DNA of 64,000 nucleotides from contig NZ_JACHZF010000003.1 of NCBI RefSeq assembly GCF_014193375.1, positions 62,001 to 126,000 on the forward strand, written 5' to 3'. Positions 25,196 through 33,328 of this stretch are shown here, in pieces. Below the pieces are notes generated by a model. That model saw only the letters and a program-made list of their open reading frames with translations, did no database searches and was not told the DNA's origin. Position numbers and translations under genes: made by a program. Positions within the stretch are counted from its first letter, which is position 1. Every line of letters starts with the position of its first letter. This DNA comes from Halomonas campaniensis. GTDB lineage: Bacteria; Pseudomonadota; Gammaproteobacteria; Pseudomonadales; Halomonadaceae.

Positions 25196-26185
25196 CTACC
25201 CGCCGGTCATGTTCATGAAGCGCACCACCTGGACCTCGCCGTCGGTGGTGAAGTGGTGGCGCTCGGGCTTCCTGGTCATGGCGGCGACGATGGTGGCCTT
25301 GAGGCGCTCGGTGTCGCCGGGGTGGCGGCGCAGCACGGCGCGCAGGTCCACGGAGTGCTCGTTGCCGAGACACAGCAGCAGGCGTCCCTCGGCGGTGACG
25401 CGCACCCGGTTGCAGGCGTCGCAGAAGTTGTGGCTGTGGGGCGAGATAAAGCCGATCCGGCTCTCGGAGTCCGCCATGCGGTAGTAGCGCGAGGGGCCCA
25501 GCGTCGTCTCGGTGGTGGGCACCAGGGCGTGGCGGGACTCGATGATCCCGCGCACCTCGTCGCTTCCGCAGAAGGTGGTGGCGCGGTCGTGGCCGATCGC
25601 CTGGCCCAGCGGCATCTCCTCGATAAAGCTGATGTCGACGCCCTCGGTGCGGGCGAACGCCACCAGGTCGAGCACCTCGTCGTCGTTGTGCCCCTTGAGG
25701 ATCACGGCGTTGAGCTTGATACGTTCGAAACCCGCCTCCCGGGCGGCGCGGATGCCGTCGATCACCCTGGCCAGGTCACCGGTGCGGGTCAGGGCGCGGA
25801 AGCGCGCCGGGTCCAGGGTGTCGAGGCTGACGTTGAGGCGCTTGAGGCCGCCCTCGCGCAGGGCCCGGGCATGCCTGACGAGGCCGGCGCCGTTGGTGGT
25901 CATGGCGAAATCGCGCAGCCCCGGCAGGGCACCGACCTCACCGACCAGGGTCTCGATGCCGCGCTTGACCAGCGGCTCGCCGCCGGTGAGGCGGATCTTC
26001 TCCACGCCCAGCTCCACGAAGGCGCGGCACAGGGTGGCCATCTCCTCCAGGGTGAGCACCTGGGCCCGGGGCAGGAAGGTCATTTCCTCGGCCATGCAGT
26101 AGACGCAGCGGAAGTCGCAGCGGTCGGTGACCGAGAGGCGCAGGTAGCGAACGGTGCGGCCGAAGCCATCGACGAGGGCGCTCAT
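25196..26185 (-). CDS. moaA: GTP 3',8-cyclase (molybdenum cofactor biosynthesis)
   Basis: 329-aa radical-SAM enzyme catalysing the first Moco step, GTP to 3',8-cH2GTP. The SAM cluster is Cys23-x3-Cys27-x2-Cys30; the second, GTP-binding cluster uses the C-terminal Cys in [10 protein letters not shown] and LLLCLGNE; the protein ends in the essential Gly-Gly (MTGG). LTGGEPL near 68 binds SAM. It overlaps the DGC-protein stop by 4 bases and is the last gene of the nar-moe-dnr run, supplying cofactor for NarG. Confidence 0.96.
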   Translation of the reverse strand: MSALVDGFGRTVRYLRLSVTDRCDFRCVYCMAEEMTFLPRAQVLTLEEMATLCRAFVELGVEKIRLTGGEPLVKRGIETLVGEVGALPGLRDFAMTTNGAGLVRHARALREGGLKRLNVSLDTLDPARFRALTRTGDLARVIDGIRAAREAGFERIKLNAVILKGHNDDEVLDLVAFARTEGVDISFIEEMPLGQAIGHDRATTFCGSDEVRGIIESRHALVPTTETTLGPSRYYRMADSESRIGFISPHSHNFCDACNRVRVTAEGRLLLCLGNEHSVDLRAVLRRHPGDTERLKATIVAAMTRKPERHHFTTDGEVQVVRFMNMTGG

Positions 26186-26592
26186 GTCGTCTGCTCCGCC
26201 ACCCGGGACTCGGCGCCCATGGGCAGCCGGGCGATCAGCTCGGCCACCTCGCCGGCCACCTCGGCGACGGTGGCCTCGTCATAGAACTGGCCGCGGCGCT
26301 TGCGCAGGCCGCGTTCGTAGAGCTTCACGTGCTCGGTGGGGGTGACGCCGGCAGTGGCCAGGCAGTGGCTGGCGCAGTGCATCTGGCAGCCGTCGATGGC
26401 AACGATAGGGCGCCCCGAGCGGGCGGTACGCACCAGGCCGGGTACCCCGCCGCCGACGCCGGCGATGCAGGACATCTCGGCCACGCCGCCATGGTCCAGG
26501 CGCAGCGCCACGTCGTTGGCCAGCTGGGCCACGTCGGAGCAGCCGGAGCAGGAGTAGACCAGGGTGCGGGGCTTGCTGGTGGCTCGGGACAT
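26182..26592 (-). CDS. DGC-domain protein (putative zinc-binding)
   Basis: 136-aa cytoplasmic protein. Cysteines are arranged in pairs: SCSGCSD near 14, MSCIAG near 41, and [11 protein letters not shown] around 68-78, where DGC gives the family its name. The family is presumed to bind zinc or a cluster; no function is established. A good GGGAGG ribosome site precedes ATG 26592, and the gene is wedged between the Dnr regulator and moaA with a 4-base overlap to the latter. Its fixed place in a nitrate-respiration operon suggests metal or NO handling or regulation (inference). Confidence 0.85.
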   Translation of the reverse strand: MSRATSKPRTLVYSCSGCSDVAQLANDVALRLDHGGVAEMSCIAGVGGGVPGLVRTARSGRPIVAIDGCQMHCASHCLATAGVTPTEHVKLYERGLRKRRGQFYDEATVAEVAGEVAELIARLPMGAESRVAEQTT

Positions 26593-26634
26593 GGTGCCTC
26601 CCTGTTGCGTGGCGTTGCCGACGCCTGAAGCGCG

Positions 26635-27378
26635 TCAGTCGTCGGTCATCATGAAGTCGCGCAGCTTCTGCTCGTCGAGCACCGTGAGCCGCTGGCGATC
26701 GATGTTGATGGCGCCGCTGTCGCGCAGCTTGGCCAGCAGCCGCGACAGGGTCTCGGGGGTCATGGCGAGCTGGGCCGCCAGCCAGCGCTTGGGAATGGTC
26801 AGGCGCACCACCCGGGGAGCCTTCGAGCGCCCCGACGGCAGCTGGCGCAGCACGTAGCTGACCAGCCGCGACATGGCATCCCCCTGGGTCAGCAGCGCCA
26901 GGTCCTCGAGCCGGTCGGTGAGCTCCAGGGCCAGGCGGCTCATGAACTCGGCGCGGCAGGCGGGCTGGCGATCGAGGATCTCCCGGCAGCGGGCCGCGGG
27001 AATCGACAGCACGTGGGTGCGGCGCAGCGCCTCCGAGGAGTAGAGGTAGACCCCGGCGCTGGAGACCATGCTCAGCTCTCCTAGGGTGCCGCCGCGTTCC
27101 ACGCAGCGGATGGTGGCCATGCGGCCGTCGCCGGCGCTGCGCACCAGGCGCACGGTTCCGCTGATCACGACATGCAGCCAGTCGGCCGGCGTCTCCTGGC
27201 GGAACAGCCACTCGCGGGTCTTGAGGGTGCGCAGCTCGCTGTCCTGGAGCAGCGCCTCCAGCTCGTCATCCTCGATGTGCGACAGCCAGGGCACCCCGCG
27301 GACCAGTTCCCGCAGCTGGCGGGGCTTGAAGAGCAGCTCAGTCGAGGAACTGGACGGCGGGACAGTATCCGTAGGCAT
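26635..27378 (-). CDS. dnr: Crp/Fnr-family regulator, Dnr-type
   Basis: 247-aa transcription factor. An N-terminal cNMP-like beta barrel (about 35-150) and a C-terminal winged helix (165-245) are present. The N-terminus lacks the Cys cluster that binds the FNR/Anr iron-sulfur centre, so it should be Dnr-like, sensing NO through heme. The recognition helix TPETLSRLLAKL has the Glu and Ser-Arg that read TTGAT half-sites, and such boxes occur before narK, the norEF operon, norC and in the nirD-nirC gap. ATG 27378 has GGAGGAAGG upstream and overlaps moeA by 41 bases. It could alternatively be another Fnr-family branch, but context supports Dnr. Confidence 0.83.
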   Translation of the reverse strand: MPTDTVPPSSSSTELLFKPRQLRELVRGVPWLSHIEDDELEALLQDSELRTLKTREWLFRQETPADWLHVVISGTVRLVRSAGDGRMATIRCVERGGTLGELSMVSSAGVYLYSSEALRRTHVLSIPAARCREILDRQPACRAEFMSRLALELTDRLEDLALLTQGDAMSRLVSYVLRQLPSGRSKAPRVVRLTIPKRWLAAQLAMTPETLSRLLAKLRDSGAINIDRQRLTVLDEQKLRDFMMTDD

Positions 27379-28588
27379 GGCCTTCCTCCACGTTCTTGTT
27401 GGCATCGATCACCAGGTAGCCATGGGCCTGGCTCGCCGCGCTCAGCATGTGCGACCCCTGGCCCCCCGCCAGCCGGGCGACGGGCTCCCCCGACGTCCAG
27501 TCGAGGACCACCCGCAGCAGCTCGCGCCGCCCCCGGGTCCCCCGCCGCGTGAAGCCGGCGGTGACGGGAAAGCGCTGCAGCGGGGCCGGGGTCCGCCCCT
27601 GGCGACCCTGCACGAAGGGCAGGGCCAGCAGCTGCCAGCCCACCAGCGAGGCCACCGGGTTGCCCGGCAGGGCAATCAGCGGCGTGCCGTCCTGGAGCGA
27701 TTCGCCCAGGTAACCGAGGGCGAAGGGCTTGCCCGGCTTCATGGCCACGCCGTGGAAGGCGATCCCGCCCAGCTGCTCGATGACCGGTCGCACATGGTCC
27801 TCTTCTCCCACCGACACACCACCGGTACACATTACCAGATCGGCCGTATCACGGGCCTCGGCAAAGGCGTGATGCAGGTCAAGGGGAGCGTCCGGGATGA
27901 CGCCGAAATCGAGCAGTTCACAGCCGGCCTGGGCCAGCAGCGCCGTCAGCATGGCGCGGTTGCTGTCATAGACCTGGCCGGGCACCCGAATGGCACCGGG
28001 CTCGATCAGCTCGTCACCGGTGGAGAGCAGCGCGACCTTGAGCCGGCGTATCACCGCCACCTCGGCGATGCCATGGCTGGCCAGCAGGGCGATGGCCGCC
28101 GCGTCGAGGCGCGCCCCGGCCGGCAGCAGCAGCTCGCCCGCCCGGGTCTCCTCGCCGCGGCGGCGGATATTGGCCCCCTCGGTGAGCTCGCCCTCGATGT
28201 GAACCCGCCCCTGGTCATCCAGGCTCACCCGCTCCTGGGGCACCACGGCATCGGCGCCCAGCGGCACCGGCGCACCGGTGAAGATCCGCGCGCAGCCGCC
28301 CGCCGGCAGGTGCATCACGCCGGCCCCGGCGGGCACGCGCAGCGTCACCGGCAGGCCCTCGGAGGAGCGCTCGGCCAGGCGCAGGGCGTAGCCGTCCATG
28401 GCGCTGTTGTCGACCCCCGGCAGGTCCAGGCTGGCCGTCACCTCCTCGGCCGCCACCCGGCCGGCAGCCTGGGCCAGCGAGACCCGCTCGGTACCCTCCA
28501 CGGGCCGGGCCGCGGCGATCATCCGCGCCCGGGCGTCGAAGAGGTCGAGCAGCCCCGGGGTGGCGATCTCGGCGCATCCGCAGTTCAT
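27338..28588 (-). CDS. moeA: Molybdopterin molybdenumtransferase
   Basis: 416-aa enzyme inserting molybdate into adenylated molybdopterin. Landmarks: DNSAMDGYAL near 60 (active-site Asp), RIFTGAPVP near 101, STGDEL near 189 with VYDSNRAML, and the MoCF domain with MCTGGVSVGEEDH near 250 and LPGNPVA near 305. Length is as E. coli MoeA (411). Start overlaps moaB by 4 bases. Specific to the nitrate reductase operon here; other moa/mob genes must be elsewhere. Confidence 0.95.
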   Translation of the reverse strand: MNCGCAEIATPGLLDLFDARARMIAAARPVEGTERVSLAQAAGRVAAEEVTASLDLPGVDNSAMDGYALRLAERSSEGLPVTLRVPAGAGVMHLPAGGCARIFTGAPVPLGADAVVPQERVSLDDQGRVHIEGELTEGANIRRRGEETRAGELLLPAGARLDAAAIALLASHGIAEVAVIRRLKVALLSTGDELIEPGAIRVPGQVYDSNRAMLTALLAQAGCELLDFGVIPDAPLDLHHAFAEARDTADLVMCTGGVSVGEEDHVRPVIEQLGGIAFHGVAMKPGKPFALGYLGESLQDGTPLIALPGNPVASLVGWQLLALPFVQGRQGRTPAPLQRFPVTAGFTRRGTRGRRELLRVVLDWTSGEPVARLAGGQGSHMLSAASQAHGYLVIDANKNVEEGHAYGYCPAVQFLD

Positions 28589-29187
28589 GCGCTGGCCTCC
28601 TGGCGGCGGGTCTCGTCATCGTCCTGGCGAGGCGCCGGGACCGCCCGACGGCTGCCGCAACGCCTGGCCTCCGGCAGCACCATGGCCACGAAGTTGCAGG
28701 GCCGGGTGCGGGCATCGAGCTGGGCCTCGAGGATGCCGTCCCAGGCGGTGGCGCACGCCTTCGGTGACCCGGGCATGGCGAACACCAGGGTGCGGTCGAT
28801 CAGGCCGGCCACGGCGCGGGACTGGATGGTGGAGGTGCCGATGCTCTCGAGCGACAGCTGGCGAAACAGCTCGCCGTAGCCATCGATGGCCTTGTCGAAC
28901 AGCGGCGAGAGCGCCTCGGGGGTGGTATCGCGGGGGGTGAAACCCGTCCCGCCATTGATCAGCACCACCTGGATGTCGTCACGCACCACCCACTTCGAGA
29001 CCACCGCGCGGATGCGATAGACATCATCGGGCACGATGCGCCGCTCCACCAGCGCGTGGCCCGCCTCGGTGAGCCGTTCGGAGAGCAGGTCGCCGCTGCC
29101 GTCCTCGTCGAACCCGCGGGTGTCGGAGACGGTCAGCACGGCGATGCCCAACGGGGCGAAGGGAGTGTTGGCGTGGACGTGGGCCAT
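28585..29187 (-). CDS. moaB: Molybdenum cofactor biosynthesis protein B
   Basis: 200-aa MoCF-domain protein of the MoaB/Mog group, thought to adenylate molybdopterin. Motifs: VLTVSDTRG near 19, INGGTGFTPRDTTPE near 78 and FAMPGSPKA near 138. The C-terminus (about 170-200) is a basic/acidic tail beyond the usual 170-aa length. ATG 29187 has a perfect AGGAGG; a longer frame to 29229 is rejected. Overlaps moeA by 4 bases. Confidence 0.92.
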   Translation of the reverse strand: MAHVHANTPFAPLGIAVLTVSDTRGFDEDGSGDLLSERLTEAGHALVERRIVPDDVYRIRAVVSKWVVRDDIQVVLINGGTGFTPRDTTPEALSPLFDKAIDGYGELFRQLSLESIGTSTIQSRAVAGLIDRTLVFAMPGSPKACATAWDGILEAQLDARTRPCNFVAMVLPEARRCGSRRAVPAPRQDDDETRRQEASA

Positions 29188-29200
29188 GGGGTCCTCCTGA

Positions 29201-29219
29201 CCGCCCGCGACGCGGGCGG
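29201..29219 (-). terminator. Short GC hairpin between ppiC-like gene and moaB
   Basis: CCGCCCG / CGGGCGG, 7-base stem with a 5-base loop, directly upstream of the moaB ribosome site. No T-run follows on the minus strand, so it may be a partial terminator or an mRNA-processing boundary between nar and moa genes. Confidence 0.35.
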
Positions 29220-29268
29220 CAGCATGCAAAGGGGAATCGCGAAACGGGAGGGCCGGGCGGCCCTCGGC

Positions 29269-30090
29269 TTACTGCATCAGGCTGCCGGCGGCGTCATCAT
29301 CCAGGGCCACCCCCTCGACGCCGATCTCCGACTCCAGCACCAGCAGGTAGTGGCGCAGCGCGCGACGGGTGGACTGCTCGCGCAGGCTGTGGCGCACACG
29401 CTCGGCGACCTGATCGAAGGGCAGCTCGCGGCCCTCGACGCGCTCGTCGATGGTGACCAGGTGCCAGCCGTAGCGGGAGGCCAGCGGCCGGTCGTGCAGG
29501 CCCTCGGGCAGGTGCTGAAGGGCCCGGTCCAGCTCGGGCACGGTCTGCCCCGGGGCCAGCCAGCCCAGCTCGCCGCCCTGCTCCTTCGAGGGGCAGGCCG
29601 AGTGGCGCATGGCGAACTCGGTGAAGCGCTCTGGAATGGCCGCGAGCTCCTTGAGCAGCTTCTCGCCCTGGCGGTAGCCGGCATCCCGGGCCTCGGCGTC
29701 GTCCGGCGCGGCGGGCAGCAGGATATGGCGCACCCTGAGACGGGTGGGCTCGCTGAAGCGCTCGGCGTGGGCGGCGTGGAAGCGACGGCAGTCCTCCTCG
29801 GAGGGCTCGGGAATGTCGAGCTCCTGCTCGAGCAGGGCGGCGATGGCGGCGTCGCCCTCGTCGAGCGCCTCGGCGGAGGCCTCGAGCAGGCCGAGGGCCG
29901 CGGCCCGCTGGCGCAGCAGCTCGCGCACCACCAGCGCCCGGGCCGCCTTGAGCTGGGCGGTGCCGGCGGAATCCGCCGGGTGGAATTGCATCTCCTGGGC
30001 GATGGCGGCCTCCTCGATGGTGGCCCCGCCGACCTTGATGGGAGGGGGACTGGCGCCCCCCGGAATCATCTCGATATCGATCTTCTGCAT
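29269..30090 (-). CDS. PpiC-type peptidyl-prolyl cis-trans isomerase
   Basis: 273-aa parvulin protein. The rotamase domain (about 115-225) has RVRHILLPA, CPSKEQGGELGWLAPGQTVPELD and the closing YGWHLVTIDER. Helical N-terminal chaperone region about 20-110. There is no signal peptide, so it acts in the cytoplasm, as expected for a folding helper of NarGH; NifM-like isomerases are often linked to nar operons. The gene follows narI after 182 bases that hold only a weak 6-base hairpin (30199-30214) and no gene. Confidence 0.9.
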   Translation of the reverse strand: MQKIDIEMIPGGASPPPIKVGGATIEEAAIAQEMQFHPADSAGTAQLKAARALVVRELLRQRAAALGLLEASAEALDEGDAAIAALLEQELDIPEPSEEDCRRFHAAHAERFSEPTRLRVRHILLPAAPDDAEARDAGYRQGEKLLKELAAIPERFTEFAMRHSACPSKEQGGELGWLAPGQTVPELDRALQHLPEGLHDRPLASRYGWHLVTIDERVEGRELPFDQVAERVRHSLREQSTRRALRHYLLVLESEIGVEGVALDDDAAGSLMQ

Positions 30091-30272
30091 GGTGAATAAT
30101 CCTTACAGCTCAATTCATGTCCCCAGCGCCGGCGAGAGGGGCTGATCCGGCGGCAGGCCTGCGAGGAGGCGCTGTGAACCCATCCCTGGGCGCTACCGAT
30201 GCCATCCCTGGCATAGGACCTCCTCTTCGGCCTGCCCCCGGCGCCCCTGCCGAAACGCTTTGGCTCGACCGA

Positions 30273-30962
30273 TCAACCCCTCTTGCGCACCAGCTGGTAA
30301 CGACGGGTGATATAGCCGAACGGAACGCTCCACACGTGGACCAGGCGCGAGAAGGGGAAGAGCAGGATGATGGTCAGCCCCAGGAAGATGTGCAGCTTGT
30401 AGATCCAGGAGACGTTCTCCATGTAGGCCGCCGCGCCGCCGCCGAAGAAGACGATGGCCTGGGCCCAGCTGGAGAGGGTCAGCATCATCTCGCCGTCCAT
30501 GTGGCCCAGCGAGAAGATGATGGTGATCATGCCCAGGAAGGCCTGGAAGACGATCAGCCCGAGGATCAGGGTGTCCATGGTGCTGGAGGAAGCGCGCACC
30601 CGCGGATTGAAGATGCGGCGATGCAGCAGCATGGCGCCACCCACCAGGCACATGGCCCCGGCGATGCCGCCCACCACGATGGCCAGCAGCTGCTTGGTGC
30701 CGGCATGCAGGAAGGGCGAGTAGACCCAGTGCGGCGTCAGCATGCCGAACAGGTGGCCAAAGAAGATCACGATGATGCCGATATGGAAGAGGTTGCTGCC
30801 GAGGCGCATGTTTTTCGACGACAGCATCTGGCTGGAGCCGGTCTTCCAGGTGAACTGGCCGTGGTCATAGCGCAGCAGGCTGCCGACCAGGAACACGGTG
30901 CCGACCAGGTAGGGGTAGTAGCCGTAGATCAGGTGGTCGAGATAGGTGCCGAATGCGGACAT
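30273..30962 (-). CDS. narI: Respiratory nitrate reductase gamma subunit (cytochrome b)
   Basis: 229-aa membrane subunit that oxidises quinol and passes electrons to NarH. Five helices are visible. Heme b ligands by position are His60 and His208 (proximal) and His70 and His190 (distal), with the 18-residue spacing of the last two as in E. coli NarI. Forms the membrane anchor of NarGHI, active site facing the cytoplasm. Starts 13 bases after narJ. Confidence 0.97.
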   Translation of the reverse strand: MSAFGTYLDHLIYGYYPYLVGTVFLVGSLLRYDHGQFTWKTGSSQMLSSKNMRLGSNLFHIGIIVIFFGHLFGMLTPHWVYSPFLHAGTKQLLAIVVGGIAGAMCLVGGAMLLHRRIFNPRVRASSSTMDTLILGLIVFQAFLGMITIIFSLGHMDGEMMLTLSSWAQAIVFFGGGAAAYMENVSWIYKLHIFLGLTIILLFPFSRLVHVWSVPFGYITRRYQLVRKRG

Positions 30963-30975
30963 GGTGATTCTCCTG

Positions 30976-31755
30976 TTAACGACCCGTCACCGGAGGCATC
31001 GCCTCGGGTGAGAGAATGCGAACGGCCTCGCTCTGCACGCCCTGCTTGCGCTCGGCCAGGCGACGGCCCTCGGCCGACTGCAGGGCGCAGTCCTGGTCGG
31101 ACTCGGCGGAGAAACGCACCGCCTCCTCTTCCCAGACCGCATCCAGCGCCTCGGGGGTGTCATCGGGGGCCTCGGCCTGGACCTCCTCGCGGTGGGCGTC
31201 GGCCTCGGCCTCGGCACCGATCAGCGCCAGCAGCGCCCTCGGGACCAGGGCATGGTCGGCATGACGCTCCTCGAGACGCGCGGTGAGCAGGCCGAGGATG
31301 TGGCGGATCTCGCCCAGCCAGCGGCCGATCTCGCCCTCGTCACGGGTCGAGAGGTACTCCAGGAACACCGGCAGGTAGTCGGGCAGCTCCCGGGCGTCCA
31401 GCGCGAAGCCGGCGGCGTTGTACTCGTCCATCAGGTCGACCATCGCCTGGCCGCGATCGCGGGACTCGCCGTGCACGTGCTCGAAGAGCAGCAGCGAGGT
31501 GGCGCGCCCCTTGTCGAACAGCGCCACGTACTCGGACTGCAGCTCGAGCAGGTCGCCGTCGGCAATGCGCTGGCACCAGTCCATCAGGGCGGTGCGCAGG
31601 GGCGCCGCGAGGCGGCGCTCCTGGTCGATGATCTCGATGAGCTCGCCGGCCGCGGCCTGGAGCTCCCGGGTGGGGTAGTCGAGCAGGCGGGCCAGCACGC
31701 GCAGGCTGCGCATGCCGACGACCGGCTCGGCCATCTTGAGTGCTGCTTCAGCCAT
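30976..31755 (-). CDS. narJ: Nitrate reductase molybdenum cofactor assembly chaperone
   Basis: 259-aa cytoplasmic chaperone of the TorD/NarJ family that holds apo-NarGH until molybdopterin and the FS0 cluster are inserted. Shows VLARLLDYPTRELQ near 20, LFEHVHGESRDRGQAMVDLM near 95 and DYLPVFLEYLS near 128. ATG 31755 has a GAGGTG site and overlaps narH by 8 bases. The acidic C-terminal tail (about 195-259) is longer than in E. coli NarJ (236 aa). Confidence 0.95.
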   Translation of the reverse strand: MAEAALKMAEPVVGMRSLRVLARLLDYPTRELQAAAGELIEIIDQERRLAAPLRTALMDWCQRIADGDLLELQSEYVALFDKGRATSLLLFEHVHGESRDRGQAMVDLMDEYNAAGFALDARELPDYLPVFLEYLSTRDEGEIGRWLGEIRHILGLLTARLEERHADHALVPRALLALIGAEAEADAHREEVQAEAPDDTPEALDAVWEEEAVRFSAESDQDCALQSAEGRRLAERKQGVQSEAVRILSPEAMPPVTGR

Positions 31756-33328
31756 GACGCACCTCCTCGGCTTTCTCGTCGCGCCGCCCCCCGCTCTGCG
31801 GATCAAAGGATTCCACCGGCTTGACCAGGGTGGTGGTCTGGGAGCGGCCGTTGAACAGGCTCGGCTTGCTCTCGCCGTGGCAGCCGTCGCCGAAGCTGAA
31901 GCCGCAGCCGCCGCGCTCCGGGAAGGCCTCGGTGGCCATCTCGCGGTGGCTGGTGGGGATCACGAAGCGATCCTCGTAGTTGGCGATGGCCAGGTAGCGG
32001 TACATCTCCTCCACCTGGGCCTCGGTCAGCTCGACGTCCTCCAGCACCTCGGCATTGGGCTTGCCGTCCACGTGCTTGCCGCGCATGTAGAGGCGCATCG
32101 CCATCAGGCGCTTGAGCGCGAGGACCACGGGGGCCTCCTCGCCGGCGGTGAGCATGTTGGCCAGGTAGCGCACCGGGATGCGCAGCGACTCGATCTTCGG
32201 CATCACGCCGTCGAACTCGATCTTGCCGGCCTCGGCGGCGGACTGGATCGGCGAGAGCGGCGGCACGTACCAGACCATGGGCAGGGTGCGGTACTCCGGG
32301 TGCAGCGGCAGCGCCAGGCCCCACTCCATGGCCATCTTGTAGACCGGCGACGCCTGGGCGGCCTTGATCACGTTCTCGGTGATGCCGTCCTTCCTCGCCT
32401 GGGCGATCACCTCGGGATCGTTGGGATCCAGGAAGATCTCGCACTGGCGGTGGTAGAGGTCGCGCTCGTCCGGGGAGCTGGCCACTTCCTCGATGCGGTC
32501 GGCGTCATACAGCAGCACGCCGAGGTAGCGGATGCGGCCCACGCAGGTCTCGGAGCAGATGGTCGGCTGCCCGGACTCGATGCGCGGGTAGCAGAAGATG
32601 CACTTCTCCGATTTCCCGGTCTTCCAGTTGTAGTAGATCTTCTTGTAGGGGCAGCCGGAGATGCACATCCGCCAGCCGCGGCACTTGTCCTGGTCGATCA
32701 GGACGATGCCGTCCTCCTCGCGCTTGTAGATCGCGCCGGAGGGGCAGCTCGCCACGCAGGTCGGGTTGAGGCAGTGCTCGCACAGCCGCGGCAGGTACAT
32801 CATGAAGGTGTTCTCGAACTGGCCGTAGATGTCGGCCTGCACCTTCTCGAAGTTCATGTCCTTGCGGCGCTTGGCGAACTCGGTGCCGAGGATCTCCTCC
32901 CAGTTCGGGCCCCACTCGATCTTGTTCATGCGCTCGCCGGAGATCAGCGAACGCGGGCGCGCCACCGGCTGGTGCTCACCGATCTTGGCGGTGTGCAGGT
33001 GCTCGTAGTCGAAGGTGAACGGCTCGTAGTAGTCGTCGATCTCCGGCAGGTCGGGGTTGGCGAAGATGTTCGCCAGCACCCGCCACTTGCCGCCGATCTT
33101 CGGCTCGATCTTGCCGTCCTTGCGGCGCATCCAGCCGCCCTTCCACTTCTTCTGGTTCTCCCACTCCTTGGGATAGCCGATGCCGGGCTTGGTCTCGACG
33201 TTGTTGAACCAGGCGTACTCGACACCCTCGCGGCTGGTCCAGACGTTCTTGCAGGTCACCGAACAGGTGTGGCAACCGATGCACTTGTCGAGGTTGAGGA
33301 CCATGCCTACCTGGGAACGAATCTTCAT
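31748..33328 (-). CDS. narH: Respiratory nitrate reductase beta subunit (iron-sulfur)
   Basis: 526-aa electron-transfer subunit carrying three [4Fe-4S] and one [3Fe-4S] cluster. Cys groups begin with CIGCHTCSVTC (16-26), then CEHCLNPTCVASCP near 180, CRGWRMCISGCP near 213 (Trp in place of one Cys marks the 3Fe cluster) and CIFCYP near 240. Overlaps narG stop by ATGA and narJ start by 8 bases. About 15 residues longer than E. coli NarH (512). Confidence 0.98.
   Translation of the reverse strand: MKIRSQVGMVLNLDKCIGCHTCSVTCKNVWTSREGVEYAWFNNVETKPGIGYPKEWENQKKWKGGWMRRKDGKIEPKIGGKWRVLANIFANPDLPEIDDYYEPFTFDYEHLHTAKIGEHQPVARPRSLISGERMNKIEWGPNWEEILGTEFAKRRKDMNFEKVQADIYGQFENTFMMYLPRLCEHCLNPTCVASCPSGAIYKREEDGIVLIDQDKCRGWRMCISGCPYKKIYYNWKTGKSEKCIFCYPRIESGQPTICSETCVGRIRYLGVLLYDADRIEEVASSPDERDLYHRQCEIFLDPNDPEVIAQARKDGITENVIKAAQASPVYKMAMEWGLALPLHPEYRTLPMVWYVPPLSPIQSAAEAGKIEFDGVMPKIESLRIPVRYLANMLTAGEEAPVVLALKRLMAMRLYMRGKHVDGKPNAEVLEDVELTEAQVEEMYRYLAIANYEDRFVIPTSHREMATEAFPERGGCGFSFGDGCHGESKPSLFNGRSQTTTLVKPVESFDPQSGGRRDEKAEEVRHG

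Noticed and set aside
30199..30214. Hairpin ATGCCA-N4-TGGCAT in the narI-ppiC gap as a terminator
   Set aside because: Only six pairs and no T-run; too weak to support.
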